Assembly (NCBI GenBank): GCA_033030425.1
Contig: JAUFSD010000002.1
Coordinates: 372,001-436,000, forward strand
Direction of reading: 5' to 3'
Length of the DNA stretch: 64,000 nt
Source of the DNA: Verpa conica
Lineage: Eukaryota > Ascomycota > Pezizomycetes > Pezizales > Morchellaceae
The position numbers and the translations under genes are program-made. Below, in pieces: positions 33,913 to 46,480 of the stretch; position 1 is the first letter of the stretch; every line of letters starts with the position of its first letter. The notes beneath the pieces are model-generated. The model ran no database searches and was not told where the DNA came from. It worked only from the letters and a program-made list of their open reading frames with translations.

Positions 33913-35112
33913 ATATTTAAATGGTAAGAAATGCATTAACGTAGGTATCCTTTTGTTCTTACTACATGTGGTTTCTATATACATCCATCTCGAGTGATAC
34001 CCAATGACCTCTACCCGCACTTTTTTTTTCAAAAAAAAGCAAATCTTAGGTGAAAAAGAAAAAAAAAAAAGGTGCAAACATCATATTGGTCTTCTGACTT
34101 TCACATAAGAACAAGAAAAAATAAATCTACGCCTCAAAAAAAAAAAAGAACTCCACATTGCTATTATCCCTTTGTCATCCCTCCTAGGCCCCAATCCAAT
34201 TCTCGAGAAGGAAAAAAAAAAAAAGAAAAGAAAAAACTTTAATACAATAACAAAACGTATTCCGATTAATACCATAACCCTCATCAATCTTCCCAACATA
34301 TTTAGACCATTCACTACCATCCCTCCTACTTGCATCAAGAACTTTTTCTTTTTTAATAACGATATAAAACAATTAACAAGTATCAAAACATGTTACTTTC
34401 ACTCTTCCTCATCTTCATACCCAGTCCTGCGCCGTATTGTTCCCTATGGAAGAGGAGTGACAGTATGCAAAGCTGCTCTCCCTATTCCGCTTAAAGCAAT
34501 GGAGCTCCGGTCGTGAACCGTGTGGTAAAAGGGGGGGCTAAATGAATTAGAGGGAATGAAGGAATAAAAAGTTATACGGAGAAAAAAAAGTCTGGTGGAT
34601 AAAGAGCCCCCGAATCCAATAATGATACTCCACAAAGAGAGAAAGCCAAACATGAGAAAATGAAACCGATAATGGTAACAAGAAAAGAAAGAAAAAAGAT
34701 CCAAGCAATGTGCAAGAGCCACCGCCACTAAGTAAATAGTCCAGGAAATAATGTAAATACCGTAAACAGAAGAGAAACGGAGGGGTTAGGGAATATAATA
34801 TATACAGATGCAGACCACTGCTAATTAACGTAGCCATGGTATTGCAACAAATAGAAAACGTAAAAAGGAAAGGAAAAATATATATGAAAGCCAAACATCT
34901 AATAACACCAGATTTTAGTCGAGGAGTTGTGCTGACATTTCGCATCAACCCCTCTAGAAATCTTCCCCTCACTCACTATAATTGCACATTTTCTTCTTCG
35001 GTAGCATTCCCTGGTCATAATCGCCAAAACGCCTCATTTCACGTCCTCTTAAAGATCCTTCGTTCACAATTTTCACTTCACCCAAAGACTAATCAAGAAA
35101 AAAAAAAGTCGC

Positions 35113-36942
35113 TCATTCGACGTCATCAACTGGAGCAGTGTCCATATCTTTCTCAAGCTCGACCACCAGCCCTTGCCCAGGAATGATGAGTTCCTCTTCG
35201 CCCTCTTCGCTGGTGAATTTCCGGTCACTAACGTGGCCTTTCTTCCCACCTGCTGTCCAGATCTTATGCTCGAATGAACCCTTCTGCTGTCCTTCGTCGT
35301 GCTTGTAGATACAGGCCGGGTTGAGACAAGGGGTAAACTTGCACTTGACTTCGGTGTGGGTGAAGTGGCAACCAGGGCGGGTACAACTGGCTCCGTTTCG
35401 GCAAAGTGGCATCGTAGTTGTAGGACTAAATAATTATGGTGTTAGTAACAGAGAAATACTCAAACACGAATAGGAAAGACTAACTGTTTATAAGGGCATG
35501 CTGGGTTTGTGCAGTTCGGAAAGAATCTGCACTCCTGGTCCGGCTTGGGAACGGTTGGCCTTGTTGCGGCGGCGGCTGGTGAGGGGTGAGATCCAGTGCA
35601 CTTTCGGTTCTTGCATGCCGCACCAAAGGGGCACCTCTCTCCGCTAACATATACAGCCCCTCGCCCTGGTAATGCGGCAGGTGATGGATGCCCAAATGGA
35701 CACTCTGGCTTCGTGCACCCTGAGCTGAACTTGCAGGCAACCTCTTCGGGCTTCGAATTTGGTGGGGTTTGAGAGTCTTGACCTCCAGGTGATCTATGAT
35801 CCACCGACATGTCGTCGCCGGTATCCATCGCACTACTTTGCGATGGTGTCTCTGGGGGCGCCTGAATGCGGTCGAATAATGATCCTCCACCACCAGCTCT
35901 CCGGGGCTGTGATAGGTTGTTCTGGTATGGGTCTTCTGGTCTAATCGGCATGCCCATCGGAATCTGGTGGTGCATTGGCCCGCCCATCTGGGGGCCCATC
36001 GGGCCTCCCATAGGTCCATTCATCGGCCCACCCATCGGCCCACCCATCGGTCCACCCATCGGCCCGCCCATCGGCCCGCCCATATGCCCCATTGGCCCAC
36101 CCATCGGCCCACCCATCGGCATGCCCATGTGCTGTTGCGGAGGCTGTCCAGGAATAAATGGTGCCATCATTTGTGATTGCTGCTGATACATGTGGTAAAA
36201 CTGCATCTGCTGCTGGGGATTCATGTTTGCAAAGCCCGAGAATCCGTTTCTGTTGCCGTTCATGCGGTTTTGATGGGGCCGGTTGTTAATGCCTCCTCGC
36301 ATCGGCCCCTTTGACGGTCCCTTGGGAGGTTCGCGTTTGTGGGTGTCAATCCTCGCTGATGCCCCGGAATTGACGCGATGGAGGGGATCGTCTGGTTTTC
36401 TCTCCATGGCCTTGAAAAGTTGATTCATTAACCGCCGACCGTTGGGTTGATTGTTATTGGTTTGCCTCATCGCCTTTGGTGCAGTTGGCCTATTCGTATG
36501 TTAGGACGTCATAATTACTAAGGAAACAAAAAAATTGTATCCGGCTAAAATTTACTTACACTCCCCCGTCCTGGGCCGACTCATCCATATCTCCCATATC
36601 GTGGTCCCCAAACGAGGCTGACGCTGTAGGTTGTACTGGCTCGTACTTCTCCTCCGTCTTTTGTTGTTCCCCTGGAAATTTCCCACTCAAGGCATCCACC
36701 TGCTCAAATAACCATTTTGAAAACTCGGTTGCACTAGAATCTTCGGGGCTAAGTCCTAAAAGGTCGCCTGATAATTCCGACGCAATCTGCTCCTGGTTTT
36801 TGCCGTTCACGAGCATCAGACAGATGTACTCGCTGAGAGGAGAGCTGTCCTCGCCACCGATGCTCCATCCTATATCGACCAACTTAGGCTGGATACGGGT
36901 CGCGAGGGCGTCCGTCAGGGAGGTGTTCATAACGAGGGTCAT
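35113..36942 (-). CDS. nab2: Nab2-type CCCH zinc-finger poly(A) RNA-binding protein
   Basis: Three exons on the minus strand, 36942-36560, 36489-35485 and 35425-35113 (introns 70 and 59 bp), encode 566 residues. The N-terminal helical domain (LATRIQPKLVDIGWSIGG ... LSEYICLMLVNGKNQEQI) matches the PWI-like Nab2 domain that contacts Mlp1 and Gfd1 at the nuclear pore. A low-complexity centre contains about a dozen GGPM/PMGG units (plus-strand 35985-36125). Five C-x4/5-C-x4-C-x3-H fingers follow: CKFSSGCTKPECPFGH, CPFGAACKNRKCTGSH, CRFFPNCTNPACPYKH (His supplied across the second intron), CRNGASCTRPGCHFTH and CKFTPCLNPACIYKH. The protein binds poly(A), limits tail length and supports mRNA export. 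An acidic tail ends the protein. The start could be Met1 or Met5. Confidence 0.92.
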
Positions 36943-37693
36943 GGTGGATGTCAGTCAAGCGGTGAAAGTGAACAAGAGGAAGTTGCTCTAGATAGGAAAA
37001 AGTCGCGTTTAAAGGTGAAGAGCCAGTTGCGCCTCTCAGGGAGAGAGAGAAGGCGGTGCCTCACAGGGGCAGTTTGTCCAGTGTGTTTTTACTGTCGCAG
37101 GAGGACAAACAGGGGTGAGTTGTAAGGGAACAGGGCTAGCAGAGGGCAAAGCGATACTGTTGGCTGGCAGACGAGGGGAGAGATCGACGAGGGAGGTAGA
37201 GGGGGTGAAAGGTTGAGGTCGAAGAGTGGAGAGAAGAAGTTCTCTGGGTGTGGTGATGTGAGGTGGGAAGAAGCTTCGGGATGACTGAGCAACCGCTGCC
37301 AAGGCTCAGGGCATATCGCCACACCTCCTGGGCTAGGCCAGAAGGGACATCCAGTGTAACGCGGCGTAACGTGCAATGCATAGAAGTGAAAGCCGGTGCA
37401 CACGGGGGTGATTATATGTAGAACCCCAGTTCATCTCTTTATCTAGGTGGTGGAGCTTAAGGCACGTTATTGTTCGAATGGAGTTTCTCATCTTCTTTTC
37501 TCTTCTTATAGTGGAGTTTATAACAAAGTAAGTAGCCCTTCAACTACATACATACATGGAACCAAACAAGTTACGTATAGGAAATGCGTGGAATTCGTGG
37601 CACACCCCTCCCCCAAATATACATGTACAGCAAAACACAACCCCCCCTCCCAAGAAGCAGAATCCGAAAAAATAATCAGGAACAAGTCATCTA
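36943..37693. other. Intergenic region between nab2 and the P450 gene
   Basis: Holds the nab2 promoter and leader and the 3' side of the P450 gene. The overlapping frames at 37021-37403 have no domain content. Confidence 0.5.
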
Positions 37694-39719
37694 CTATTTA
37701 GCAGCAGGCTTGAAAGAAAGCTTTACGCCGGCTCCCGGTGATCCAACAATCTCAGTCTGCATCCACTGTTTTTCCGTCATCTTTGACTCAATAGCCTCAA
37801 ACTCCTGGAACAGTCTTACGATGGTGTAACCCATCTCTGTCAACGCAAACTGCTGACCAATACAGATTCTTGGGCCGCCGTTGAATGGGATATATTGCCA
37901 GGACTTTGGTGTCCTATAGTCATTCAAATAAAAATATTAGCCTTTTTTCCCCCGCAATCATTTGAGGTCTGGGATTTCGAGGTTGAAATTTTGAGACTAT
38001 GCTTACCATGTGCTCCACCTATCAGGGTCGAAATCATTGACATTCGGTCCAAATAGATCCTCTCTCCTTTGCATGGACATGGTCGAGTATGCGACAGGGG
38101 TATCTTTAGGAACACCAACGGGCTAGAGAGGAATTAGTCACAAAGCTGCTTCAACTTCGGCGAATAGTGCCTTACATCCATCCCATTTACACCAGATCCA
38201 CGGGGCAAATAAGTATCCTTAAGAGATGACCGAACGTTAAACGGTACTATACCGCAAGAATCAGTAAAGCTCTACAGACGGGCAATATAAAAAAAACTTA
38301 CCAACAGGATACAACCGGAGGGTTTCGTTGATGACAGCTTGGAGGAACTTCATATTTTTCAAGTCCGTATATGTCGGCGCAGTATTTGGTCCTACAGTGT
38401 CTAGAATCTCCGTTCTCAACTTTTTAACTATATCTGGTCGTGTTGAGAGTTCATAAAACACCCAGCTCAATGTGGCAGCAGTCGTGTCCCTAGCAGCCAA
38501 CAGAACAGCAACAAGTTGGTCCCTAAGCATCCTCTTATCCCTGGTGAATTCAGCGAGAGCGTGGAGGAAGTTGTAGCTTTTCTCGGTTTTGTCCTTGAGT
38601 TCTTCGGGTCTCATCTGTAGCGTCTGCTCAACATAAGGCTCAACAAACGAGTTTAAGATTTTCAAGTGCTTGTTGAAATCTCCTCTGGGAACCAAGACAT
38701 GTATCGGTCTAAGGGTAAACGGAATAACTGTTAGTCTAATCTTCTCAGAAGGATGGTTTTTTTTACACACCCAACTCTCGAGATATGGTCCATGAACTTC
38801 TGGATTGCTGCAAACGCGATAGCAAACTCCGCCCGAGGAACAGCTAAGCTGTCGATGGAATTCCCCAACAGAAATTCAGTTGCCACGTCCAAAGTGTATC
38901 GGTAAAACATATCCTTCATATCAATCATACTACCATCCCTGGGAATAAACTCGAACATATGGACGATGTTTCGCTCGAAGATGTGTAGGTCAGAGACACG
39001 GTCCTTAATGAACTGTGGTCTAATAAGCTGGCGGGATGAATGCCAATCACTGCCATCGGTGGTGAAGATACTGTTTCCGAGAAAGGGAGTCCATTGCTGG
39101 TGGAATTCTTCTCCTTTGCCTGTGGAGAGATTAATGTAAGTGGATTGTCAAAGAAGTCTAAACGATACTGATGGGGGATGAAATCATCGACACTTCTTGT
39201 CGTTGGGGTAGGATGCCTCAGTTTACAGAACCACCCCAAATTATACCAAGCTTAATCCGAAAGCAGACATGGAGAATATGACCGGATAGGTAGTGCTTAC
39301 CATAGTCTGCGAACTGTGTTGCCAACAGAGCCTTGATATTCTCCGGATCTTCTGTTATGAGAATTCGCTGTCCTAGTAGGTTCATCTCGATAGTGTGTGT
39401 TTTCAGCCTGAAAAATCTCCCCTGCCAAAGTTCAAGATTCCGATTATTCCGGGCCATCTGAATAGTTTCCCAGATGACATCGAGACCTATTACAATTAGG
39501 AGACATCTATTAGTATCTTGGTGGAAAAGAGGATAAGAAGACTGATGGTTTGAGTATACCGAAAAGTCCAGTATAAGCTGGGACTTGGGGTGCTCGTCCT
39601 CCAAGCTTATGGATTCTTGAATTCTGCCTTAATCTCGAAAAACCAAGTGTCAAAATACCCGCCACAGCCAGCGCAGCGATTATTCCGGGGGCGGACTGTT
39701 GAATCACGTCAAACAACAT
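37694..39719 (-). CDS. Cytochrome P450, CYP52/CYP539-like
   Basis: Seven exons on the minus strand (39719-39560, 39486-39301, 39119-38771, 38708-38302, 38246-38176, 38122-38007, 37913-37694) join in frame to 502 residues. The N-terminal membrane helix is [16 protein letters not shown]. The I-helix oxygen-activation motif is [12 protein letters not shown], the K-helix ETLR is followed by LYPVVPFNVR across intron 4, the meander region has FDPDRW, and the heme loop is [12 protein letters not shown] with the ligand cysteine. This combination resembles fungal CYP52-clan enzymes that hydroxylate n-alkanes and fatty acids at the endoplasmic reticulum; the actual substrate is not known. Intron 2 (181 bp) is much longer than the others but both flanking exons join as [12 protein letters not shown], as expected. 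The ATG at 39719 is used; a GTG lies just upstream. Confidence 0.9.
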
Positions 39720-41327
39720 TGTCGTCGTCGTCACTCAATAGGAAAGTATTGTAGGGGAAAAGAATGCACACGTGGATAGAACTCAAGTCTAGGATTAATA
39801 GATGTAGGGGAACTAGGTGAGATATGTATAGAAAGCAAAAATCCAAATCGGTGCAAAGGAAAGGACTAGGTAGTTATATATGAACCACAGCCTGGGGTCC
39901 AAGGAGCCATTATGCATTCCATGATCTGCCCTTGTTTGGAAACGTCTTGATCGGACATGGGTAAAAAAAAACGTCCGCTAGTCCACCTCCTTCGTGGCGT
40001 CGGATTCCGGGCCCCCTTCGTCGGGTGAATTTCTGCCCTCAGTGCTCAGCCAAGGCAAGCTTCGCGTAATTTCAAGTACCAGCTCTGGAGCCGAGCAAAC
40101 CCGCCAAGGGCAGTGCTGGTTGGGGGCCTGCTTCCAGAATCCACATGCTCGTTTTGTGTTAATCTTGTGCAGTAGGTAGCCCCCCCTGCACCCACCCATC
40201 ATGATACGTAGTGTAAAAAAACATTAAGTATTTAGTATAAGATCCCATTCTAAGCGAGCCTTAATCACCCCCCCTTCAAGGGTTTCCTTCCCCATCCAGA
40301 CGCGCCCCGTATGGAAGTATAGGTGAAATGTTTTCATTGGCAGGGCTAACTGAATAAGGAGGCGAGGGAGTGTAGAAGGGAAAAAGGGAAAAAAAGGGGA
40401 AGATTACCGTACTCTCTAAGCCGTAGGATGCGCAGCAACGTCAATGATTGTTGAATCTGAATCACCATAATCTGACGTGCTAACAATGATCTGCAGGACT
40501 TGGCAGATCTTCCCTCGTGCACGGTGCAGGTTACGGATGCGGGGGAATTTTTACTCTCTATGTAATCACGAGCTTCCTCGGTTACGTGCGAGAATTGTTG
40601 GGGGTTGCACTCCAAGCGAGCATTGTTGTTGTTACAACACTTTCCTCCTATGCAGTGTGTCATTCATGCTTAGAGTACACCTTTCTCCAAGAGACAAGGC
40701 CACTGAGTTTGAACGTTTGGAATAGGGCAACTGGAAGAATCCTTACATTCTAGGCTTCTGGTTCATGGCCTATAGATTTTAGATAATATTACACTTTTAT
40801 GTACTAACCAGCTGATATCAGCGAGTATGACACTAGGTGTGAGCCGTATACCCGAAAGTGCCGTAAAAATAAGACCAATTATTTCATCGATATCGATAAT
40901 CAGTGAAAATAGAAAAAAAATACTATATCATTTACTGGAGCCTAGGATCGATTCTCGTTTCTGATTCACCGGAACGTTGCCGTTCCGAATGGTGTAATAC
41001 ATACACAATGATGTTTTTTATTATTTTAAACTTTAGGCTCTGAATATCAGGCTCTAAGCCTCGGGTTGGTTTGTGTTTAGGATCGATCTATAGTTTTCCC
41101 CCCGTTATAGAGTGCCGTGTCTGATGATTTGGAATATGGTATACACTATCATATTTTTTTCTATATTCTACATATGTACATCGATATAGTTTATTGACTG
41201 ATATCATGAAGAGTTGGAGATATGTAGGTATTCTCTACTGGTACAAACTCCCCTTGGTACTTGGTTGATTACATCTCTTAGGCTACTCTCTTGTTTCCCC
41301 ATTAACTTTTACCAAGCGAGATCAACC

Positions 41328-41486
41328 TACAGCGTATGGTAAAAAAGATCGAGAAGCCAGGGTCTGCCAACAGGATCTTGTGACCAATACTAATAGTATT
41401 AGAATTTCCGCCAAAAATCTAAAGGACGGATAAAAATTCTGGATCTCGTATCTCACGTTTCTCGATCTTTTTTACCATACGCTGTA
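41328..41486. mobile_element. MITE with perfect 31-bp inverted repeat and TA flanks
   Basis: The arms at 41325-41355 and 41459-41489 are exact reverse complements over 31 bp. Taking TA at 41328-41329 and 41485-41486 as the target duplication, the element is 155 bp and begins CAGCGTATGGTAAAAAAGAT. TA targets and CAG ends fit Tc1/mariner-superfamily (Fot1/pogo) derivatives. No coding capacity. Perfect arms suggest recent activity. Confidence 0.75.
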
Positions 41487-42158
41487 GGTCATGTGTTTTA
41501 TTGTCATTCTCCAAGGTGTTTGAGTCTTGGGTGAGGTGAGACTTGACCTATGAAGGGACTTTAGTACTGTTATAGGGATGTGAAACAAATAACCGCAGCG
41601 CATAACAGAAGCAAGACTTCTCTGCACCCCATTTTATTGAGTCCTGGTCTCGGGAGTAACGAAGCTCTGTTGGATCGAGACTAAAGCGCCTCGTCACCAG
41701 AGCCAAGCCTATAATCTGAAACCTAGGGTGGTACTATCTTATTCCCTCACTTTCGTTGCCCTTCGCCCTCGTTTGGGTATCGTGGGTTACGTTATTATGG
41801 ACGTTGGAATAAGGTTTAAGACACTAGATATCATTCTTTCCTTATCTCTACCCTGAGGTCTACATGTAGTCCTGCTTACGCCTTCTCTTCTCACCGATAA
41901 ATCACACCACATCACTCGTCTAGATATCTTAGTCGCGTCCTACACCACCCCCCCTCCCCAGTTAGACCCACATTCACACATAAAACATATGGTCTTTATT
42001 GCGTAAGCGTAGCGACATGTACTCTGAGTCTGAGTCTTTCCATCGGCTCTTCCCATCGGCTCTTGATTATATAGGCTAAATGTGGCTATCCACTCATGGC
42101 CATAACACTTTGGTCCTGTCAAACTATGCCGTAGTTTTTCTTTCTTCCCTAATGTTGC

Positions 42159-42180
42159 CGGCCGGGCACCTCCGGTGCGT
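42159..42180. repeat. Small GC-rich triloop hairpin
   Basis: GCACC-TCC-GGTGC at 42166-42178 follows GGCCGG. Three-base loop and GC-rich stem resemble the palindromes at 3641 and 3922. Confidence 0.35.
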
Positions 42181-42744
42181 ATACTCTACAGGAAGAAGTA
42201 ACTATAGATGCACGACAAAAAAATTTTTTTTTTGGCGGGCGTAAAGAACCTGGATGTGGAATACATATAGAGTTGAGATATATATACTAGGCTTGGGTAA
42301 ATAAATAGTCATCACGGAAAGAAAGAAGAAAAAATCAAGTTCAGGTTCTGTTTGCTTGTTGTGAATATACGAGGCTTGTTGCGTAACGTTGGCGATTGAC
42401 TCATGGGGATGAGTTTCAATAATTTTACCAGACTGCTTACTAGTGCTAGAAACATATGACTATGTAGTTGTCTCTTTGGACTATCTGCTGGTACTCAAGC
42501 CGACACGTGGCGGAGCTTTATAGATTAACTATAGTGTGCACGAATTTGAGATCTTTAAGACTGTCGTTTTGACCGATTATTGGAAAAGGTTCGTGGAGGC
42601 AGGGTACGTATATACGTACGTAGCAGAATATCGCTGACTAATAAATTTATGACTTTATAGCTGATTGAGTGGTTGGGACAACTCCATACGTAGTAGCTTG
42701 ATACTTGAACATTCTAAAAAATCAATTCCTATCTAAGTCCATGT

Positions 42745-44700
42745 TCACTTAAGGTGCGGCCAGTAGTCCGAGAACCTAACAGTTTCGTACGCACCTTCAG
42801 GTACACTACGCATGCTTATGAAAGCTTCCACCAACAAGAATACCCTAACAGCGCCATACAGCTCAAAAACAAAAAAAATCAAGCATCTCCCTACGATAAA
42901 TAACCCCCATCTCTCACGAGTTAGGGGGAGACTAGGTCGGGTTGTTGGAACAACTGGCTCCGATGGGCGGTATATAAAGTTTACCAAATGAAGAATAGAA
43001 AAAAAGACTAGGGGTAAAGCGCTGACTGTCATGCAGGATACTAGCCACAACACGCGCTCTACATCTGTAGGGAAGTGGTTGTTCCATGCGGCTACGTGGC
43101 AGCCACCATAAAGGAGACAAAGGAAAGAGATAATTAGGCTTTGGTTAAGATGGCCACGGCGAAATAAATCCAGAGGTCCATCCTTAAGTATCAGACGAAA
43201 CGACTCCAGGTCTCCATCCAAAATCAACCTTGGTTTGTCGTTTGCTAGATGTTTTTCTAACCTCCCATTTATCTTGCCGTTCGCAGCCCTCTGGGCTAGG
43301 AGTCCCTTGAACCGTTTGGAATTGACTGTTCTAACCCCATTTTCCTTGTTCAAAGTTGTGAACTCATGGTATTCTCCATTCTGTATTGCTGCTGCTGCGT
43401 GGCGGAAGTTTTCGATATCGGTTTTGTTAAGGTCTAGAGTACCCAGAATCAACCCGGGACCCTCATATCGAATCGAGAACTCATTCTGTGCGACAAGTGA
43501 CTCCCCTTGGAAGACCGCAATAGATCTAGGATCTTGGGCTATAGTATTTAGAAATTCTTCCTTCTCCAGCCACTCTATCAAAGGTGACTTGAAAAATCTC
43601 CGCAATGCTGCCATCATGTTTTCGCAATTATGAAGATCTTGATATGTTCTCCGTGCAACCATTGAGTCATCTCGTGTTACGAAATGAACGGTTTCGACAC
43701 TCTCGCCGAATTCGGCTGTAGGAGTAGCCTGGGCTTCAGAACTTTTCATGACGTGGAATGTGGCACTGCCTGTGAGTGCGTTAGGAGAACCTTCAACCTT
43801 TGGAAAAACATCGAATTTTATCCCACTAAGGTCCCCGTGTATGAACGAAAGTATGCTCCCGAGAGCTCGACTATCTAGAACCGGTATTGACTCACTGACA
43901 TCTAAAGGTTTTTTCAACCAGAAAAAATACATCACCACCGTGTACACAACATGCATAACAACATGAACTTCGAGTAAAGTGCATGGCAAGTTATAAACGG
44001 CCCGAAAAATGCTTTGGATGACCATCCAGAGAGCTTGGGCGCAAACAAATAACTTTGCAATCGTATCGGCTTTCCCCTTATCCAGTATAAGCTTCTGGTT
44101 AAGAATATCGTGCTTCACCAGACTAGATTTTTCGGTCCATTCAATGAACCCTTTAGGCGTCAATGTAGAGGGATAGGACCCGAAGTCCTCACTCGGCCCG
44201 AGAGTAAACCCCCCCATGACGACGAAAAATGCTCCTTCGATCTTCAATCGGTCTTCTTCACTCCCAGGCCGGATACCGAAGTGTTTACACCATTTCCTAT
44301 GAAGTGTATTTGCAGTGCTCCACTGGTCATAGGCTCGCCAAAGCACAATCTCCGGGGAGAGGAGGCTAATAATCGTCCATCTTAATCTGATACGGAGGCG
44401 CTTCGATTTTTGTGTGCTGGGGATGACGTTGATGTGTATTGCGGTCCAAACACAGAGAGAAAGGGTGATCATGCAGCTAAAGATTATACCGAAAGTACCA
44501 CGGCCCTTGGGTTCGGGTGTCCATTTAGATCTGGACCCAGCTCCGCTATGAGACAAAGGCACCCGTGGGGCTCTATAGGAAGAGGATGTGTTTGTAACGG
44601 ATAAAGCTTCATTATTCAACCCGGGTATGGCTGGAACTGGTGAAGCAAGTAGCTGGGCTACAGCGAATGCGATTACAGAGAAGGAATTGAGGTATCCCAT
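42745..44700 (-). CDS. Polytopic membrane protein of a fungal expanded family
   Basis: A single-exon frame of 651 residues. The N-terminus looks like a signal peptide (LNSFSVIAFAVAQLLASPVPA). Membrane segments are predicted at about 68-92 (GTFGIIFSCMITLSLCVWTA), 105-125 (TIISLLSPEIVLWRAYDQW), 150-170, 215-240, 243-265, and near the C-terminus three more (LIISFLCLLYGGCHVAAW, LWLVSCMTVSALPLVFFSIL, IFFVFELYGAVRVFLLVEAF). The C-W-T-x-I-H-x-N-V and SPE-x-V-L-x-A-x-x-Q patterns are those of a widespread, functionally uncharacterised integral-membrane family in ascomycetes and basidiomycetes. A large soluble loop of about 230 residues separates the two membrane halves. No function is assigned. It stands alone in a gene-poor region, consistent with an accessory gene. 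Confidence 0.75.
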   Translation of the reverse strand: MGYLNSFSVIAFAVAQLLASPVPAIPGLNNEALSVTNTSSSYRAPRVPLSHSGAGSRSKWTPEPKGRGTFGIIFSCMITLSLCVWTAIHINVIPSTQKSKRLRIRLRWTIISLLSPEIVLWRAYDQWSTANTLHRKWCKHFGIRPGSEEDRLKIEGAFFVVMGGFTLGPSEDFGSYPSTLTPKGFIEWTEKSSLVKHDILNQKLILDKGKADTIAKLFVCAQALWMVIQSIFRAVYNLPCTLLEVHVVMHVVYTVVMYFFWLKKPLDVSESIPVLDSRALGSILSFIHGDLSGIKFDVFPKVEGSPNALTGSATFHVMKSSEAQATPTAEFGESVETVHFVTRDDSMVARRTYQDLHNCENMMAALRRFFKSPLIEWLEKEEFLNTIAQDPRSIAVFQGESLVAQNEFSIRYEGPGLILGTLDLNKTDIENFRHAAAAIQNGEYHEFTTLNKENGVRTVNSKRFKGLLAQRAANGKINGRLEKHLANDKPRLILDGDLESFRLILKDGPLDLFRRGHLNQSLIISFLCLLYGGCHVAAWNNHFPTDVERVLWLVSCMTVSALPLVFFSILHLVNFIYRPSEPVVPTTRPSLPLTRERWGLFIVGRCLIFFVFELYGAVRVFLLVEAFISMRSVPEGAYETVRFSDYWPHLK

Positions 44701-45930
44701 TTTTTTTGTTTTGGGTAGGATCCTTAGAGAAGTAGGGAGTTGACTGAGGTGCGTATCGGAACTTTTGAGGTGATCTCTTTGACAAATACTAAACTAGATC
44801 TGAAAATATCAGTTCTCTGACCTTACAGAAATTCTAGAGTTAGTCTACCTACTCTGAACTACCATAACTCTTACCGCCGAATCACGCAGTTTCTGTCTGG
44901 GCCTATGTGAGGTCTTTGGGATAAAATTCCTTTTACGCTAGATTGAGCTTATTAGAGAGGTTGTATGGACTCGTACTGGAATTTCTATTAGCGAATGCTA
45001 AGCGATCCTCTTAGCTCACGGCCCTTTCTTAACAAATATAGAGGTTAATACTGTACTCACCGGCGGTATGATATAGATATTAATATGTTCCGTGGTATAG
45101 ATCTCTCCACCTCTTTGTTTGGAATAGACCCTTATTTCATATTAGCTTGATGGAAACAGGGTTTTATACTCGGAAAGAGATGAACTGTGAGCCTGTCCGC
45201 TACGCCTGTCCGTCGTACCTGCTACCCCGCCCTAGAACGAGGTTTACTATCGCATTCACCTAAATGGCCATACCAGGCGAACTGCTAAATGATAATAATA
45301 CAGTACAGCTCCTATTAGGCCTATCACTATGCGCCCGAATTAGCTAGGTCAATAACCTCCGGTGAGCAACAACGCTCAGATCGCTCCAAAGAGCGTAGAG
45401 AATTATAGGCTGATCTCTAATTTAGGGTCGTACCAAATATGCGCTTTTGAAGATTTCTAACCGGACTATTGGGTGGCCTAAGCCCCTCTCGAAGAATACC
45501 TATTGATACCATTGAGTAGTTGCTTTTTGTTTCCGAAAGACAAGCTTTCTGGGCCTTAGTAATCATTAAGATATTAAATAGAAGTTTCGTATCCTTAGTT
45601 ATTATATCAGCTGAGAAGTTTAGTTGAGGCCTCACCTGGTATGTACTGGGGCGGTATCCTGGTACTTGGGTTTTGGGCCGACGATGTTTTTGTTGCTATC
45701 TTAGGTAGCTGCAGGTTTCTCCCGGATACCTTAAGCCACCATCACGCAGTGTTGCGGCGGCAGCCGCACAACAGAAATTTACAACAAAATACTCCCAAAC
45801 CGCCATGGAAACAACAGTAACCTTGCCTTGCAATAGAATATATGTGATCATAGGTTAGAAATATTCTACTCGGTTGTGGAGTTGGAGCATCACTAGTCAC
45901 TCGGTATCACACGTTGACCTATGTACGTAT

Positions 45931-45962
45931 TGAATGAATGAATTTATCATTTAAGTACATGC
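45931..45962 (-). mobile_element. ATTC-tailed repeat copy
   Basis: The minus strand reads GCATGTACTTAAATGATAAA followed by ATTC units, matching the 59902 copy across at least 31 bp. No clear target duplication flanks it. Confidence 0.5.
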
Positions 45963-46241
45963 AACCCTAAGGTTATGGTACCCGCACTAAAATCCCTCAA
46001 GTAATAAAGTAATAAAACTTCAAAAATAAAAAAAATAAAAATAAAAAATAAAAGGAAATAAAAGGAAATAATGCCTTGTAACTTCTATTCCTCCTCATTG
46101 TCTCCCTCCTGTTCCTGTATGCTGCTTGCCACATCTTCCCACATGTCGCCCCATCCCCACTCCTCTTCTCGTTCTCTGGCTTCTATCTCTGCTTCTCCTG
46201 CGTCTCCTCTTTCTTCTCTTCTCGCTTTGCTCCTATGTACG

Positions 46242-46480
46242 TATTGTAGGGGGACAAAAATAACCACGCATCCACGTAGCACCCAAGCCGACCACCTCAT
46301 ACCACAACACGCCCCTAGGTATCAGATACCACTCTAATTGAAGATAGATGGATAGTACAAAGTATTGATATACCACCCCTATTTTCCTGCCAATTGTGGC
46401 TGTGAAATGTCTACTGGAAGCTAGCCCGAACATGAGGTGTTGCTACGTAAATGCGTGGTTATTTTTGTCCCCCTACAATA
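46242..46480. mobile_element. MITE with 41-bp inverted repeats
   Basis: Arms at 46241-46281 and 46441-46481 are reverse complements at 39 of 41 positions. The two mismatches are CC against TT, the direction expected from C-to-T decay. Arms begin GTATTGTAGGGGGACAAAAA; TA at 46242-46243 and 46479-46480 may be the target duplication. The internal 160 bp has no supported gene. Confidence 0.75.

Larger units (their letters stand above)
33487..35112. other. Interval upstream of the dehydrogenase and downstream of nab2
   Basis: Contains the dehydrogenase promoter, a short duplicated stretch (33583-33645), a 91-codon open fragment on the plus strand (33637-33912), and long A-runs near 34010-34240. 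The right part is the probable 3' region of nab2. Confidence 0.5.
39720..42744. other. Gene-free interval with an inverted-repeat element
   Basis: No protein gene is supported. It includes the P450 promoter, a perfect-TIR element (41328-41486) and a small GC hairpin (42159-42180). Frames at 39978-40202 and 40346-40753 lack domain features. Confidence 0.5.

Noticed and set aside
35866..36186. Plus-strand Gly/Pro/Ile-rich frame
   Set aside because: Antisense of the GGPM repeats in Nab2.
39120..39300. Possible extra P450 exon within the 181-bp intron
   Set aside because: The flanking exons join directly as DYGKGEEFH in frame and no additional P450 sequence is expected there.
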